Assembly: GCA_016716705.1 (NCBI GenBank) | Contig: JADJVF010000038.1 | Coordinates: forward strand, 1-64,000 | Direction: 5' to 3' | Source: Holophagales bacterium | GTDB taxonomy: Bacteria; Acidobacteriota; Thermoanaerobaculia; UBA5066 | Length of the DNA: 64,000 nucleotides | Shown: in pieces, positions 50,945-60,581 of the stretch | Layout: every line of letters starts with the position of its first letter | Numbering within the stretch: position 1 is the stretch's first letter | The notes under the pieces: model-generated | The model's database searches: none | What the model was told of the DNA's origin: nothing | What the model saw: the letters and a program-made list of their open reading frames with translations, nothing else | Program-made: the position numbers and the translations under genes

Positions 50945-52525
50945 TCACCTCTCCAGCAGCGCGGAGGTTGCGAAGCGGCGGACGACGGCCCCGATCTCGC
51001 CGGCGAACGCCTTCCTGATCGCCCGCGGGTCGCGCACGGCCTTGCCCTCCCGTCCCAGCTGGAAGTCGCCAGAGAGGACCTGCCCGACGAGGGCTTCCAG
51101 GACGGCATCGAGATCTCGGGTCCCGTCGAGCAGCAGGAGCACGGCGCGCTCGAAGTCGGTCAGGTCGACGCTTCGGCGGCGGAGGTTCGTCACCCGCGCG
51201 ACATTGGCGGCCTGAAGCCTCGCGAGCGGGCTCGAGACTGGCCTATGGGAAACCTCCGTGGCCGGGTTCGGCGGCCGGACGTGGAGCTCGGCGAGGTCGG
51301 ACAGCGAGAGCTGCAGGAGGGCGGCGCGAACGCTCTCCCTCCCCTCCTCCTCGCGCGCGGGCAGGGGCTTACCGCTCTCGACGAGTCGTTCGCGGACCTT
51401 CGTCCAGAGGCCCTCGAAGCCGAGGGCTGCGGGCCGCTCCTCGAAGAGAGTCTGGAGGGCCGCCTTCACGAACGGGTTGTTCGTCCTGATGGAACCGGAG
51501 TCCCCCGGCTGGGCGAACTCGACGGTGGAGTCGTCCGTGACGACGGCGGCCTCATCGACCCGTTTCAGCGCGGAAGACACCCGGAGCCTCTCCACGACCT
51601 CCGGCGCCGGCTCCCCAGCCGGCGGACCCCCTGCACGGCGGAGAACCGTTCGCCGGAAGGCCCGATTGCAGACGAAGTCGAGATACTGCTCGCGCGAAAT
51701 CGTGTCATCCGCCCAGCCGGCGATGGCCTGCCGCGCCGCCTCCGTCAGGCCGGACCTCAGCCCCGGCTTGCTGGCTTCGGCCAGGAACTCGAGGCCGTGC
51801 CGGCCCGCACGGGTCAGGAATTCGTGGACGTAGGTCGGCTGGTTCTCGTCCTCGAGGTAGTCGTGGAAGAGGTACGCCTCCTCCGCCCCACGAAGCACCT
51901 CCCCCTCCTTCCGAAGAACACCGGCGTACGGGCTCGAGGCATTCGTCAGTACGCCGGCCAGTTGGGTCGGAAAGGCTCTCGCCTTCTCGATCCGGCCCGC
52001 CGCGGCCGTGACATTCCGCGAATGAAAGAGCATGAGCTCCCGGACCATGCCCCGCTCGTGCCAGCCCGGATAAGTGTTGTAGCTGACGTAGGCGAGCCCG
52101 TTCGGGGCGAGGTTCTCCGAGCAGATCGCGAGGATCTTCTCGCGAACCTCGTCGGGCACCCACGAATAGACGCCGTGGCAGACGATGTAGTCGAAGGTCC
52201 CGAAGGACGCATCGATCTCGGTGAGGCTCATCGCGCGCAGGTCGACGTTCGAGAGTCCGAGTTTCGCCGCGATCTTCCGAGCCTCGCCGATCTGGCGTTC
52301 CGAGAGGTCGACACCGAGGAAGGAGGCGTCCGGAAGCTCCAGGGCCATCGGGAGGAGATTCCCTCCACGGGCACACCCGAGCTCGAGCACGCGGCAGCGC
52401 TCGACCTCGGGTGCGGGCACGCCGTGTACGAGGGCGAGCACCGCGAGGTGATCGGGGTGCGAGACGTGGAAACAGCTCTCGCTGTAGGGCACCTCGTCGT
52501 AGCTGTTTTTCGACCCGGTCGGCAT
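50945..52525 (-). CDS. SAM-dependent methyltransferase with methyltransferase regulatory domain
   Basis: A 526-residue protein. The N-terminal class I methyltransferase domain shows motif I (CRVLELGCARGGNLLPMALE, about residues 40-60), FLGVDLSERQIGEARKIA and FDYIVCHGVYSWVPDEVREKIL. A methyltransferase regulatory domain follows (about 215-300; AYLFHDYLEDENQPTYVHEF). The C-terminal third (FERAVLLLLDGTRDLDAVLEAL) is a winged-helix-like domain. The architecture matches PKMT-type protein lysine methyltransferases, which modify surface proteins in some bacteria; the substrate here is unknown. Its start overlaps the end of the symporter gene by one base, so the two are probably co-transcribed. Confidence 0.85.
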   Translation of the reverse strand: MPTGSKNSYDEVPYSESCFHVSHPDHLAVLALVHGVPAPEVERCRVLELGCARGGNLLPMALELPDASFLGVDLSERQIGEARKIAAKLGLSNVDLRAMSLTEIDASFGTFDYIVCHGVYSWVPDEVREKILAICSENLAPNGLAYVSYNTYPGWHERGMVRELMLFHSRNVTAAAGRIEKARAFPTQLAGVLTNASSPYAGVLRKEGEVLRGAEEAYLFHDYLEDENQPTYVHEFLTRAGRHGLEFLAEASKPGLRSGLTEAARQAIAGWADDTISREQYLDFVCNRAFRRTVLRRAGGPPAGEPAPEVVERLRVSSALKRVDEAAVVTDDSTVEFAQPGDSGSIRTNNPFVKAALQTLFEERPAALGFEGLWTKVRERLVESGKPLPAREEEGRESVRAALLQLSLSDLAELHVRPPNPATEVSHRPVSSPLARLQAANVARVTNLRRRSVDLTDFERAVLLLLDGTRDLDAVLEALVGQVLSGDFQLGREGKAVRDPRAIRKAFAGEIGAVVRRFATSALLER

Positions 52526-54009
52526 CAGAGGCCTGGGGGGGGCATGGGATCCGGCAGGCCGGGTGGAGGCCTTTTCTTTTCCGGGAAGAACAGGGAGAAG
52601 AGGACGGCCATCGCGAAGGAGATGACGTAGCTGGCGAGCCTCTCCGAGACCCCGGTCGGCTGCTCGAGGAACGTCTTCCAGACGACGGTGGCCACCGTTC
52701 CGGTGATCAGCGAGGCGAAGACCCCCGCGCGGGACAGCTTCTTCCAGAAGAGGAGGAGGATGAGGGCCGGCCCGAACGACGAGCCGATGCCCGACCAGGC
52801 GTACGACACGAGGCTGTAGACGGTGTCCCGCATCGTCAGCGCCAGGACGATGGCGACCGCCCCCACCGCGACCGTGACGGCCTGGTTCAGGTAGAGCATC
52901 CCCTTCGGGGACGTGGCCTTCTTCCTGAGGTTCGTGAAGATGTCTTCGGTGAAGGAGGCCGAGGAGACCGTCACCTCGGAAGAGGCCGTCGACATCATCG
53001 CGGAGACCACTCCCGACAGGAGGATCCCCGCGAGGATCGGGCTCACGAGGGCGACGACCATGGCCGGAAGGATCTTCTCGGCATCGGTCGAGATCGCCGA
53101 GGCTCCGGCCCCGAGGAGCCCGCTCTTCACGAACGCCACGCCGAAAAGGCCTATCAGGATGGCCCCGGTGTAGGCGAAGAGAGTCCAGACGGTGGCCACC
53201 TGGATCGCCCGCCGGACCTCGCCCTTGCTGCGGATCGCCATCATCCGCGTCAGGAGCTGCGGCTGCCCGGTATAGCCGAGCGCCCAGCTCAGGCCGCTCA
53301 GGACGAGGATCACCGCCGAGGAGCCGGTCATCCCGCGGGTCAGCGACAGGTAGTTCGGTCCGGCTTCCCGCAGCGCGCCGGCAATCGAGATGTCGTGGCT
53401 GGCCGCGATGAAGAGGGCAATGATCGGGAAAGCGACGAGCGTGAAGATCATCAGGAGGGCCTGGAAGACGTCGGTCACGACGACCGCGATGAAGCCCCCC
53501 AGGCCGCAGTAGATCGTCACGACGATTGAGGCGATGACGACTCCCCAGAAGGGATCGAGGCCGAACGTCCCCTGGAGCACCTTTCCGGAGCCGCTGAACT
53601 GCGCGGCGATGTAGAGCAGGAAGAAGAAGATCAGGATGACGGACGAGAGCAGGGCGATCGGCTTCTCCGAGCCGGGAAACCTCCGGGCGAGAAGGCTCGA
53701 CACGGTCATCGCGCCGGTCTCTTCGGTCTCCTGCCGAAGCCTTCCGGCCATGACCGTCCAGATGAAGAGGATGCCGAGGACGCAGCCCAGCGCGACCCAG
53801 ACGGTGCTCAGCCCGTCGGCGTAGGCGTGCCCGGTCAGGCCGAGGAGCAGCCAGGCCGACTCGCCGGTGGCCCGCTCGGAGAGCGCGAGGGCCGTGCCGC
53901 CGAAACGGCCGCCCCCGAGGACGAACTCCCTGTGGGTCCTCGCTCCGCGCGAGTACCACCAGGCGATGAAGACCGTCGCCACCATGTAGAGGACGAAGAC
54001 GGCAAGCAT
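52525..54009 (-). CDS. Sodium/solute symporter (SSS family, PutP-like)
   Basis: A 494-residue permease with about 13 hydrophobic helices. SSS features are present: REFVLGGGRFGGTALALSERATGESAWLLLGLTGHAYADG near the N-terminus, FFLLYIAAQFSGSGKVL, GGFIAVVVTDVFQALLMI, and WALGYTGQPQLLTRMMAI, the PutP-type region. SGVVSAMMSTASSEVTVSSASFTEDIF is the sodium-site segment. Proline is the likely substrate from closest resemblance; this is an inference. ATG at 54009 gives a first helix at the N-terminus; an upstream GTG at 54030 is possible. Confidence 0.87.
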   Translation of the reverse strand: MLAVFVLYMVATVFIAWWYSRGARTHREFVLGGGRFGGTALALSERATGESAWLLLGLTGHAYADGLSTVWVALGCVLGILFIWTVMAGRLRQETEETGAMTVSSLLARRFPGSEKPIALLSSVILIFFFLLYIAAQFSGSGKVLQGTFGLDPFWGVVIASIVVTIYCGLGGFIAVVVTDVFQALLMIFTLVAFPIIALFIAASHDISIAGALREAGPNYLSLTRGMTGSSAVILVLSGLSWALGYTGQPQLLTRMMAIRSKGEVRRAIQVATVWTLFAYTGAILIGLFGVAFVKSGLLGAGASAISTDAEKILPAMVVALVSPILAGILLSGVVSAMMSTASSEVTVSSASFTEDIFTNLRKKATSPKGMLYLNQAVTVAVGAVAIVLALTMRDTVYSLVSYAWSGIGSSFGPALILLLFWKKLSRAGVFASLITGTVATVVWKTFLEQPTGVSERLASYVISFAMAVLFSLFFPEKKRPPPGLPDPMPPPGL

Positions 54010-54097
54010 GCCGGCGAATATAGCGCGCACGGCCCGCGCGGCGGCCTCCAGCCCCGTCGGCCGGAGGCTCGCGCGGTGAGGTCCGGCCGGCTCCCGC

Positions 54098-54829
54098 TCA
54101 GCGGGTGAAGACGCCGTACGTGAAGCAGGGCGTCTCGTTCACCAGGGCGTTGTAGCTCTTCTGGAAGGTCCTCCCGACGTTCGGAGCCCAGGGGTCGTGG
54201 ATGTGCAGAAGCGTGCCCAGGCCGGTCGGGTCGTCATCGGTATCGAGGCCGTAGACCACCATCCTGTGCCCGGAAGAGCCTCGGCCCGCAACGTACTCGC
54301 CCGCGTTCCACAGCATCGAGAGCATGACCGGGCTGCTCCGGACCAGGCCCTTCAGGCCGGCCACCGTCCAGCTCTGCGGTGCGTGATACCGCAGGTTGTG
54401 GGCCCGGGCGAACTCCTGGTTGCCGGTCACGTTGTCGGCGCGCTCGGAGAAGTTGGCCGTCCCGCCGCTCCCGAGAATCAGGTGCGGCGGAGTCGCGGCG
54501 ATGATCGCCGGGACCGTCGAGCCCTTTAGCATCGCGGTGGCCGCCGCCCAGCAGGTGCTGGGCGTGGGCTGGGGGATGAGGCGCACGGTGTGAACGGTCG
54601 GTGCCTGACGCGGGCCGCCGCGCAGGACGCACTGGGTGACGGGGCCCACCACGCCGTCGACCGTGATCCTGCGCTGGGCCTGGAAGGCGCGCACCGCCGC
54701 CAGCGTGTTGGGACCGAAGGCGCCGTCCGGAGTCAGGTTGGGGCTCGGGACGAGAGCCCGGTTCAAGGAGTTCTGGAGTTCGACAACATTTGGACCGGTC
54801 GAACCGGACCTGAGTGTGGGAACGCTCAT
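54098..54829 (-). CDS. Peptidoglycan-binding and papain-like cysteine protease protein
   Basis: A 243-residue protein with GGGGAG just upstream of ATG 54829. Residues 1-70 are a PG_binding_1 domain (GSTGPNVVELQNSLNRAL, PDGAFGPNTLAAVRAFQAQRRITVDGVVGPVT). The rest is a papain-like protease: the catalytic Cys in PSTCWAAATAMLKG (about residue 94) and the His in GHRMVVYGLDTDDD (about 195), with DPWAP nearby. There is no signal peptide. Such two-domain proteins are seen in bacteria as secreted or injected cell-wall-associated proteases. Isolated gene, 88 bases from the symporter. Confidence 0.8.
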   Translation of the reverse strand: MSVPTLRSGSTGPNVVELQNSLNRALVPSPNLTPDGAFGPNTLAAVRAFQAQRRITVDGVVGPVTQCVLRGGPRQAPTVHTVRLIPQPTPSTCWAAATAMLKGSTVPAIIAATPPHLILGSGGTANFSERADNVTGNQEFARAHNLRYHAPQSWTVAGLKGLVRSSPVMLSMLWNAGEYVAGRGSSGHRMVVYGLDTDDDPTGLGTLLHIHDPWAPNVGRTFQKSYNALVNETPCFTYGVFTR

Positions 54830-54968
54830 CGTGGTCTCCCCTCTGAAAAGCTAAGCGCCCTCGGCGAGAAGAGGGTGCGTGGTCTCTGTGATGGCCCGGC
54901 GGACGACGTGTGCCGCGGACGCTACAGGACCGGCCCGGTTCCGGCAAGACTTCGCGAGCCGCCTGCGT

Positions 54969-56276
54969 TTACGCGCCGACGTAGCGCTCCAGCGTCTTCC
55001 TCCACGGCCCTTCCGCGCGGAGGCGCGTCAGGTTCCCGAAGTGGCCGCCGACCGTCCGGTTGACGAAGACGATGTCGGGCGGGAAGCGGACGTCCCCCGC
55101 CTCGGCGAGGCTGCTGCGGGCCGCGTCGAACATGCGGGTCGCGACGGAGTCGTCCACGCCGAAACGGTAGGGCGGGGCGGAACGGAGGAGCTCGAGGACG
55201 AGCGTGGCCCAGGGCTCGACGAGGGCCAGGTCGAGCGGGCGGCCGTCCACCCGGTGCACTCCCATCTTCTTCAGAAGCTCGGGAAGCTCGTCGATCCGCC
55301 CGTCGAGCGCGGTGCGGCACATGCCGCGGTAGCCGCGCGCGAGCCTGAGAGGCACCTCCTTGATGCAGCCGAAGTCGAAGACGACGACGCGGCCGTCTCT
55401 GCGGAACGCGAAATTCGCCAGGTTCGGGTCGGCGTGGAGGAGGCGGTGCTCGAGGAGGCCGCGCAGGAGGAAGTCGAAGAGGACGAGCCCCCACTTGTCC
55501 TTCAGCTCCTGCGGCGTCGCGGCCGAGCAGGCTTCGTCGGGCGAAAGCCCTTCCTCGTACGTCGTCGTCAGGATGCGCGTCGTCGAGGCTTCTTCGATCA
55601 CCCGTGGGATGACGATCTCGGGAACTCCGGCGTGGAGCTCGGTCATCCGGCGCATCCGCTCCGCCTCGTGGAGGTAGTCGAGCTCCTCGCGGAGCCGGGC
55701 CCGCAGCTCCTTCCAGATCGGCTCGAAGTCGACCTTCGAGACGAGGGCGACGACCGACTTCAGGACGCGGTAGAGGTTCCCGAGGTCCGCCTCGACGATC
55801 CGGTCGATGTTCGGATACTGGATCTTCACGGCGACGTGCCGGCCGTCGCGCAGGACGGCGCGGTGGACCTGCCCGATGGAGGCCGCCGCGAACGCCTCCG
55901 GCTCGAAGCTCGCGAAGATCTGGAGCGGGTCGCCCAGCTCCTCGGCGAGCTGATCCTCGACCATCGAGAGCGGCAGGCTCGGCGTCTCCCCCTGCAGCGA
56001 CCGGAGGACGACGGCGACCTCCGGCGGCAGGAACGCGTCCTGAAGGCTGAGCATCTGCCCCACCTTCATCGCCGCCCCCTTCAGCTCCCCCAGCGTCGCG
56101 ACGAGGCGATGCGCGTTCTTCACGAGGTCCGCCGTCCGCAGCGCCTCGCGCGCGGGGGCGGAGCGGCCGATTCCCGAAAGGCGCGACGCGACCGTCGAGG
56201 CGCCCGCGCGGGCGGCGAGGCTCCCCAGCTCGAAGAGCCGGCCGAGGGGTGAGGTCTTGGGAGGGCGGCGGGTCAT
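54969..56276 (-). CDS. ABC1/UbiB-family atypical kinase
   Basis: A 435-residue protein. The family signatures are the KxGQ motif (KGAAMKVGQMLSLQD), the Ala-rich loop AAASIGQVHRAVL that replaces the glycine-rich loop, VAVKIQYPNID, the ExD-type LREELDYLHEAERM, LHADPNLANF and VVVFDFGCIKEV. These proteins act in quinone synthesis or lipid homeostasis as atypical ATPases/kinases. No ubi or men genes are adjacent, so the pathway is not shown by context. ATG at 56276 trims an upstream extension. The following stretch 56277-56408 holds no feature I can support. Confidence 0.88.
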   Translation of the reverse strand: MTRRPPKTSPLGRLFELGSLAARAGASTVASRLSGIGRSAPAREALRTADLVKNAHRLVATLGELKGAAMKVGQMLSLQDAFLPPEVAVVLRSLQGETPSLPLSMVEDQLAEELGDPLQIFASFEPEAFAAASIGQVHRAVLRDGRHVAVKIQYPNIDRIVEADLGNLYRVLKSVVALVSKVDFEPIWKELRARLREELDYLHEAERMRRMTELHAGVPEIVIPRVIEEASTTRILTTTYEEGLSPDEACSAATPQELKDKWGLVLFDFLLRGLLEHRLLHADPNLANFAFRRDGRVVVFDFGCIKEVPLRLARGYRGMCRTALDGRIDELPELLKKMGVHRVDGRPLDLALVEPWATLVLELLRSAPPYRFGVDDSVATRMFDAARSSLAEAGDVRFPPDIVFVNRTVGGHFGNLTRLRAEGPWRKTLERYVGA

Positions 56277-56408
56277 CGGGGGCGAGTTTGACTCATCCGG
56301 GGGCGGTAGGCCTGACCGTTCGTGCACCACGCGAGGTGTCCGGCCACCCGGACGGACCCCTCGAATCGAAACTGACGGACCGCGAAATCTCCGGACAGCC
56401 TGGCGCTA

Positions 56409-57647
56409 CTAGTCCTCGACCCAGCGCGCCAGCCCGATTACATAGCCGGTCCCCGGGTTCCGCCGGTAGGTGAACGACGGGAACCCCTGAGGGTCGAGAA
56501 CCAGGTGCGTAAGCCAGTTGGAGGCGACCGTTTCGACGAGCTCGGTGGTCCAGGCCCCGGGACCGACCCGCCGGGCAAAGCGAACCTCCTTGTAGGCCGC
56601 GACATAGCTGACGATCGGCCCGGCCGAGTCGAAGGCAAGGCTCGAGCAGTTGCCGCTGGCAACCGTCTCGACGACCCAGCTGGAGCCGTCCCACTGGACG
56701 TAGCGAATCGTGCCGTTGCCGTGAACCATCACGGGGTTGCCCGAGGCGTCGAACGCAAGCGACGCGAAGACGCCGTACCCGACCACTCCCGTTTCCACGA
56801 CCTCAGTCTTCCAGGCCGTTCCGTTCCACCGGGCCAGCTTCAACGTGTCGTACGAACCGTTCCGGTCCGAATCGAACGCGTAGGCAATCGCCGGACGGCC
56901 CGAGGGGTCGAAAGCGAGAGAGTAGTAACCACCCCCGTAGGCTGAGTCGACGACCTGGATGACCCAGGAGCTTCCATTCTTCTTCGCGAAGCGCGTACTC
57001 CCCTTCCCTGCCGTGGAGCGATAGGCGATCGCGGGTGTTCCGTCCGGCGCGTAGGCGAGCGACGCGAATTCGTTCGTCGCGTTGGATTTCTCGATCGTCT
57101 CGAGCTTCCACGCGGCGCCCGTCCAGTGCGCAAAGACGAGCTTCGTGTCTCCCCAGCTGACCGAGGGGTTTCGGTCGACAGGATCGAAGGCCAGGTCGAT
57201 CCCGGTCCCGCCGCTGCCGACCGTCTCGATCGCCCACGACGCACCGTTCCACCGTGCGAGCTTCGCGAAGCCGCTGACGGAGAAGGCGATCGCCGGGTTC
57301 CCCGAGAGGGGGTCATATGCCAGTGCGTTGTAGTAGGCCCCCGTCACAGGCGTCGTGTGGAGCTCCCAGTGATGCCCGTCGGTCATCGTGACGTTCGCGG
57401 CGTCGGGGAGCCCGGCCACGGCGGCCGCCTGGTCCCAGGCTTCCGCGGATTGGACGCCGGTCATCGACGCGAAGAGCTTCTCCATCGTCTGCGCCTCCGC
57501 ACCGCCTGCCGGGCCGGGAGCCGACGCCTGTGAGGCGGCGAGACTTCGGTTCGATACGGCGGACGGAGGTGCATCCGACCCCGCGAGCGCGAGGAGGCTC
57601 GCGGAAGCTATGCCAAGGGCGAGCAGTGATTTCTGGAAAGCGTTCAT
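56409..57647 (-). CDS. Secreted beta-propeller-like repeat protein
   Basis: A 412-residue exported protein with AGGAG upstream of ATG 57647. A signal peptide covers about 1-23. An N-terminal Ala-rich region is followed by seven or so repeats built on LAFDPxGxPAIAY and a LARWNGxxWxxExVET tail, for example SLAFDPSGRPAIAYAFDSD. This repeat predicts a beta-propeller. It shares the motif with the protein encoded at 57841, so the two are paralogues. Function unknown; possible role in surface binding. Confidence 0.78.
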   Translation of the reverse strand: MNAFQKSLLALGIASASLLALAGSDAPPSAVSNRSLAASQASAPGPAGGAEAQTMEKLFASMTGVQSAEAWDQAAAVAGLPDAANVTMTDGHHWELHTTPVTGAYYNALAYDPLSGNPAIAFSVSGFAKLARWNGASWAIETVGSGGTGIDLAFDPVDRNPSVSWGDTKLVFAHWTGAAWKLETIEKSNATNEFASLAYAPDGTPAIAYRSTAGKGSTRFAKKNGSSWVIQVVDSAYGGGYYSLAFDPSGRPAIAYAFDSDRNGSYDTLKLARWNGTAWKTEVVETGVVGYGVFASLAFDASGNPVMVHGNGTIRYVQWDGSSWVVETVASGNCSSLAFDSAGPIVSYVAAYKEVRFARRVGPGAWTTELVETVASNWLTHLVLDPQGFPSFTYRRNPGTGYVIGLARWVED

Positions 57648-57665
57648 CTCGGACTCTCCTTTCCG

Positions 57666-57684
57666 GCAGAGGCTCTGCCTCTGC
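57666..57684 (-). terminator. Hairpin between secreted-protein genes
   Basis: GCAGAGGC and GCCTCTGC with a TCT loop (57666-57684). It lies 19 bases upstream of the 56409-57647 gene start and downstream of the 57841 gene, so it could terminate the latter or act in the leader of the former. Confidence 0.4.
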
Positions 57685-57728
57685 TGCCTTCGTGAAGCTC
57701 AGTACGACGTCGGGTGCGTGGTGTGGTC

Positions 57729-57760
57729 TGCGTCTCCAGGGTCATGCGTCTCCAGGGTCA
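57729..57760. repeat. 16-bp tandem direct repeat, two copies
   Basis: TGCGTCTCCAGGGTCA occurs at 57729-57744 and immediately again at 57745-57760, in the intergenic region between two minus-strand genes. Confidence 0.7.
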
Positions 57761-57840
57761 GGTCCGTGTTCCGTGTCCAATGGAAGCGGAACGGGCGGCG
57801 CTCGCCTCTCGTTGTCGCCTTCGCGCCGGCCGCCGCCACC

Positions 57841-59567
57841 TCACTGGCACTTCCGACGGGCGAAACCGATGCCACGCACGCCCTTCACCAAGCGACTGTA
57901 CGAGGCGGCCATCTGGCCCTCCGAGTCGCGCGCGAGCCAGGGGGAGGAAACAGAGTCCGTTTGGTCAAACGGCTCGGCGTGCCACTCGCCGTCCGTGGAT
58001 CTCTCGGCCATCCAGAGCCTGCCGGCGCTTCCGAAGCTGACGAGCGGCCTCCCAGCGAGGTCGAAGACGAGGCTGATTCCCGTGATCGTCTTCGTTTCGG
58101 GCGCCACGATTTCCCGCTGCCATTCGTGGCCGTCCCACCGGATGAGCTCGACGCCCACTCCGTAGTTTCTGTGAGCGATCGCTGGCCGCCCTGACGGGTC
58201 GAAAGCCAGGTCCAGATACCAGCCCACTGTGCTCTCCCCCGGTTTCGAGACGAGGCGTTCGATCTGCCACTGTCCGCCGCGCTTTCGGGCGAGCACGACC
58301 TCCGTTCCACCGACGGAATAGGCAATCGCGGGGTTCCCGTCGGGGTCGTAGGCGAGGGAGTTGAACCAGCCCCCGCTCGGGTCGACGGCTTCGGTTGTCC
58401 AGGTCGATCCGGTCTTCGCCGCGAACCGAAGCCCGGCATCCCCGGGCGTGTAGCTCACGGAAGGAGCGCCGCCCCGTCCGAAAGCCGCAGAGGTGAAGTT
58501 GTAGAGGTCGAGCCTGTCGTCGACGGTCTCGACCCTCCAGCTGGAGCCCGTCCAGTGTGTGAGATCGAGTGTCCCAGAGCTGGTGACGCTCGAGCTGGAG
58601 ATGAAGGACGGATGTGCGTCGGAGGGGTCAAATCCGAGGAACCCGCCTCTGCCCGGAATCGAGCCCTGGACGTTCCAGGACGAAGATCCCGGATCCCACC
58701 TGGCCAGTTTCGTCTGCGGCAAGCCTCCCGGCACCTCGTAGCCGATTGCAGGCCGGCCTTCCAGGTCGTACGCGAGGACGGGTGAGTAGGCCGAAGCGGA
58801 CTCGTTCAGCGTCGAAAGCTCCCAGGTGCAGGACTTCGTTTCTGCCGTTGCCACCATCGGCACGTAGGCCCCGTCTCCCGTCCTCTCACCTGGGGCGCCG
58901 CCATCGTTGACGACCGCGTAGGCGACCCACGGAGCCGAGCCGGAGGTTCGCGTCACGCGCACCCACCCGTTCCCAACGCCCCGGCTCCCGAGGAACCCGG
59001 AGTACTGGTGCCAGGCCCCGGGCTCGAGAGCGATCGTCTCGGGGTCGCCGCGGGCAAGGCCTCCAGCATCACCGTCGAAGGCCTGAATCTCCAGTGTCAC
59101 CGCTCCCCCGCCGTCAGCACCCGCATTCGCAACGGCCACGTTGGTCCGGTTTTCCGCATCGGCTCGCAGCCCGTACACATAGGACTCCGCCGACGCCTCC
59201 TGACCCGAGTAGATCCCCGGGGTGAAGAGCCCGAACTGCCCCCCGACCGAGCACTTGGCAGCCGTCCGCGCCCCGGCGAAGACGTTGGCCAGCGTCGTCC
59301 CTGCCACGCTGACCCGCAGCGTTCCTGCAAAGCTGGCCGCGCCTCGGGCGCCGATCTTCACGCCCTTGCCGCGCAGGTAGTCGAGGGCATCCGGGATGAT
59401 GAGCTGCGTCGCGGGGCCGAGGTGACGGTGGAGGTGCCCCGGGCGAGGCACGTCGCGAGGCTCTCCACATAGCCCAGCGTCAGCGCCGGCCGGGAGGGCG
59501 CCCGGTTGGTCAGGACGAGCTCGCTGACGAAGCCAGAGGTGGTCTCCACCAGGACCGGAACGGTCAT
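57841..59567 (-). CDS. Secreted-type propeller protein, frameshifted in this sequence
   Basis: About 575 residues when one base is added. The N-terminus has no signal peptide: VPVLVETTSGFVSELVLTNRAPS echoes a domain of the upstream gene (LFVPIILSSS, SELTLTNRG). The frame breaks near 59421, where CACCT should read CACCCT on minus; restored, it reads TSTVTLGPATQLIIPDALDYLRGKG. The C-terminal two thirds are propeller repeats (LAYDPDGNPAIAYSV, LAFDPSGRPAIAH) like those of the 56409 gene. Its ATG overlaps the previous stop (TGATG). It may be a coupled second gene or, with one more missing base, the C-terminal half of one exported protein with the upstream gene. Confidence 0.72.
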
Positions 59568-60415
59568 CAGGCCGCCGGAGGGTGCCGCAGAATCGCCGGG
59601 ACGAAGGAGCCGTCACTCGTCCCGTTGCAGTTGACGACGGCGTACGCCCCGAACACGCCCGCTCCCCCGATCTTCTCGACGGTCACCCAGCCGTCACTGA
59701 TCCCGGTGCCGTCGAAGACGAAGCTCACCTGCTGCCAGCCGAAGGCCGGCAGGTCCAGGGCCGCCTCCTTCACGAACGACGCGCCCGAGCCTTTGCCGGA
59801 GTGCACCGTCACCCTGACCGCGACGGGCTCCGACGCCGGGTTGTAGACGGCGACGTTCGAGCGGTCCCCGCTCGTCGCCCGAAGGCCGTAGAGCGTCGTC
59901 TCCGTCGTCGTGCCGGTGGACGGGAGGATGCCCGGATAGGCGAGCCCCGCGGCGCCGGACGGTAAGGGAGGTGCCGTTCGGGTCGTCGTCCGGACGGTCA
60001 CGGCCGCGGCGTCCGGGGACGAGAGGCCGGTGAAGATCGCTTGAGGGTTCCGCCCCGGTCCGGCCCAGGAGGTATCGGAACCCCCGCGCCCGCGCAGGTA
60101 GGCGATCGCGTCGGGGATCACCTTCTGCTGGCCGGAGAGGAGCGTCTCGATGCAGCTCCCCTCCCCTCCTCCGAAGGCCGCCGTATACCGAAGCTCGACC
60201 GTCGCAGCGGTCGTCCCCCTGTTCGTCAGCGTCAACTCGGACGTGAAGAACGAGCCGCCAGCGCCGGAGCTCGACAGGATGATCGGGACGAACAGGGTCG
60301 CACTCGCGCACTCCGCAAACGCAGGAAGGGTCGCAGCTCCTAGGGCGGCCGCTACGGTGAGAACCAGGACTATGCGACTCAGAACCTGATGTCGGTCCGG
60401 ATGTCCGCTTTTCAT
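59567..60415 (-). CDS. Secreted protein with tandem TLTNRG-type beta domains
   Basis: A 282-residue protein. ATG at 60415 lies 9 bases after AGGAGG; an ATG directly at that site (60424) is less likely. The signal peptide (RIVLVLTVAAALGAATLPAFA) is clear. The mature domain begins LFVPIILSSSGAGGSFFTSELTLTNRG and continues with VIPDAIAYLRG, TTLYGLRATSGDRSNVAVYNPASEPV and GWQQVSFVFDG. The same order recurs in the next gene, so the domain is duplicated across the gene border. Ends GSFVPAILRHPPAA-stop, where the parallel position in the next protein (DGAYVPM) continues without a break. Confidence 0.75.
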   Translation of the reverse strand: MKSGHPDRHQVLSRIVLVLTVAAALGAATLPAFAECASATLFVPIILSSSGAGGSFFTSELTLTNRGTTAATVELRYTAAFGGGEGSCIETLLSGQQKVIPDAIAYLRGRGGSDTSWAGPGRNPQAIFTGLSSPDAAAVTVRTTTRTAPPLPSGAAGLAYPGILPSTGTTTETTLYGLRATSGDRSNVAVYNPASEPVAVRVTVHSGKGSGASFVKEAALDLPAFGWQQVSFVFDGTGISDGWVTVEKIGGAGVFGAYAVVNCNGTSDGSFVPAILRHPPAA

Positions 60416-60424
60416 CGAAGTCAT

Positions 60425-60580
60425 CCTCCTGGGCACCTGGCGCGCCCTCCGTCGGCTGGCAGCCGACGGGGAACTCTTCGTCTCCACCCGGACGCTCGGG
60501 CCGCCCAAGGGCGGCCGCCGCGGTTCGTGACAGGCCACGCCAGCGGCTTCCCGGGGCCGCTGGCCCCACGAAGAGTCCAC
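60425..60580. other. Intergenic region with three GC hairpins
   Basis: CGTCGGCT/AGCCGACG, GGGCCGCCC/GGGCGGCCG and CCAGCGGC/GCCGCTGG occur within about 155 bases between two minus-strand genes. The last is placed to terminate the 60582-61679 gene. Confidence 0.5.
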
Positions 60581-60581
60581 G

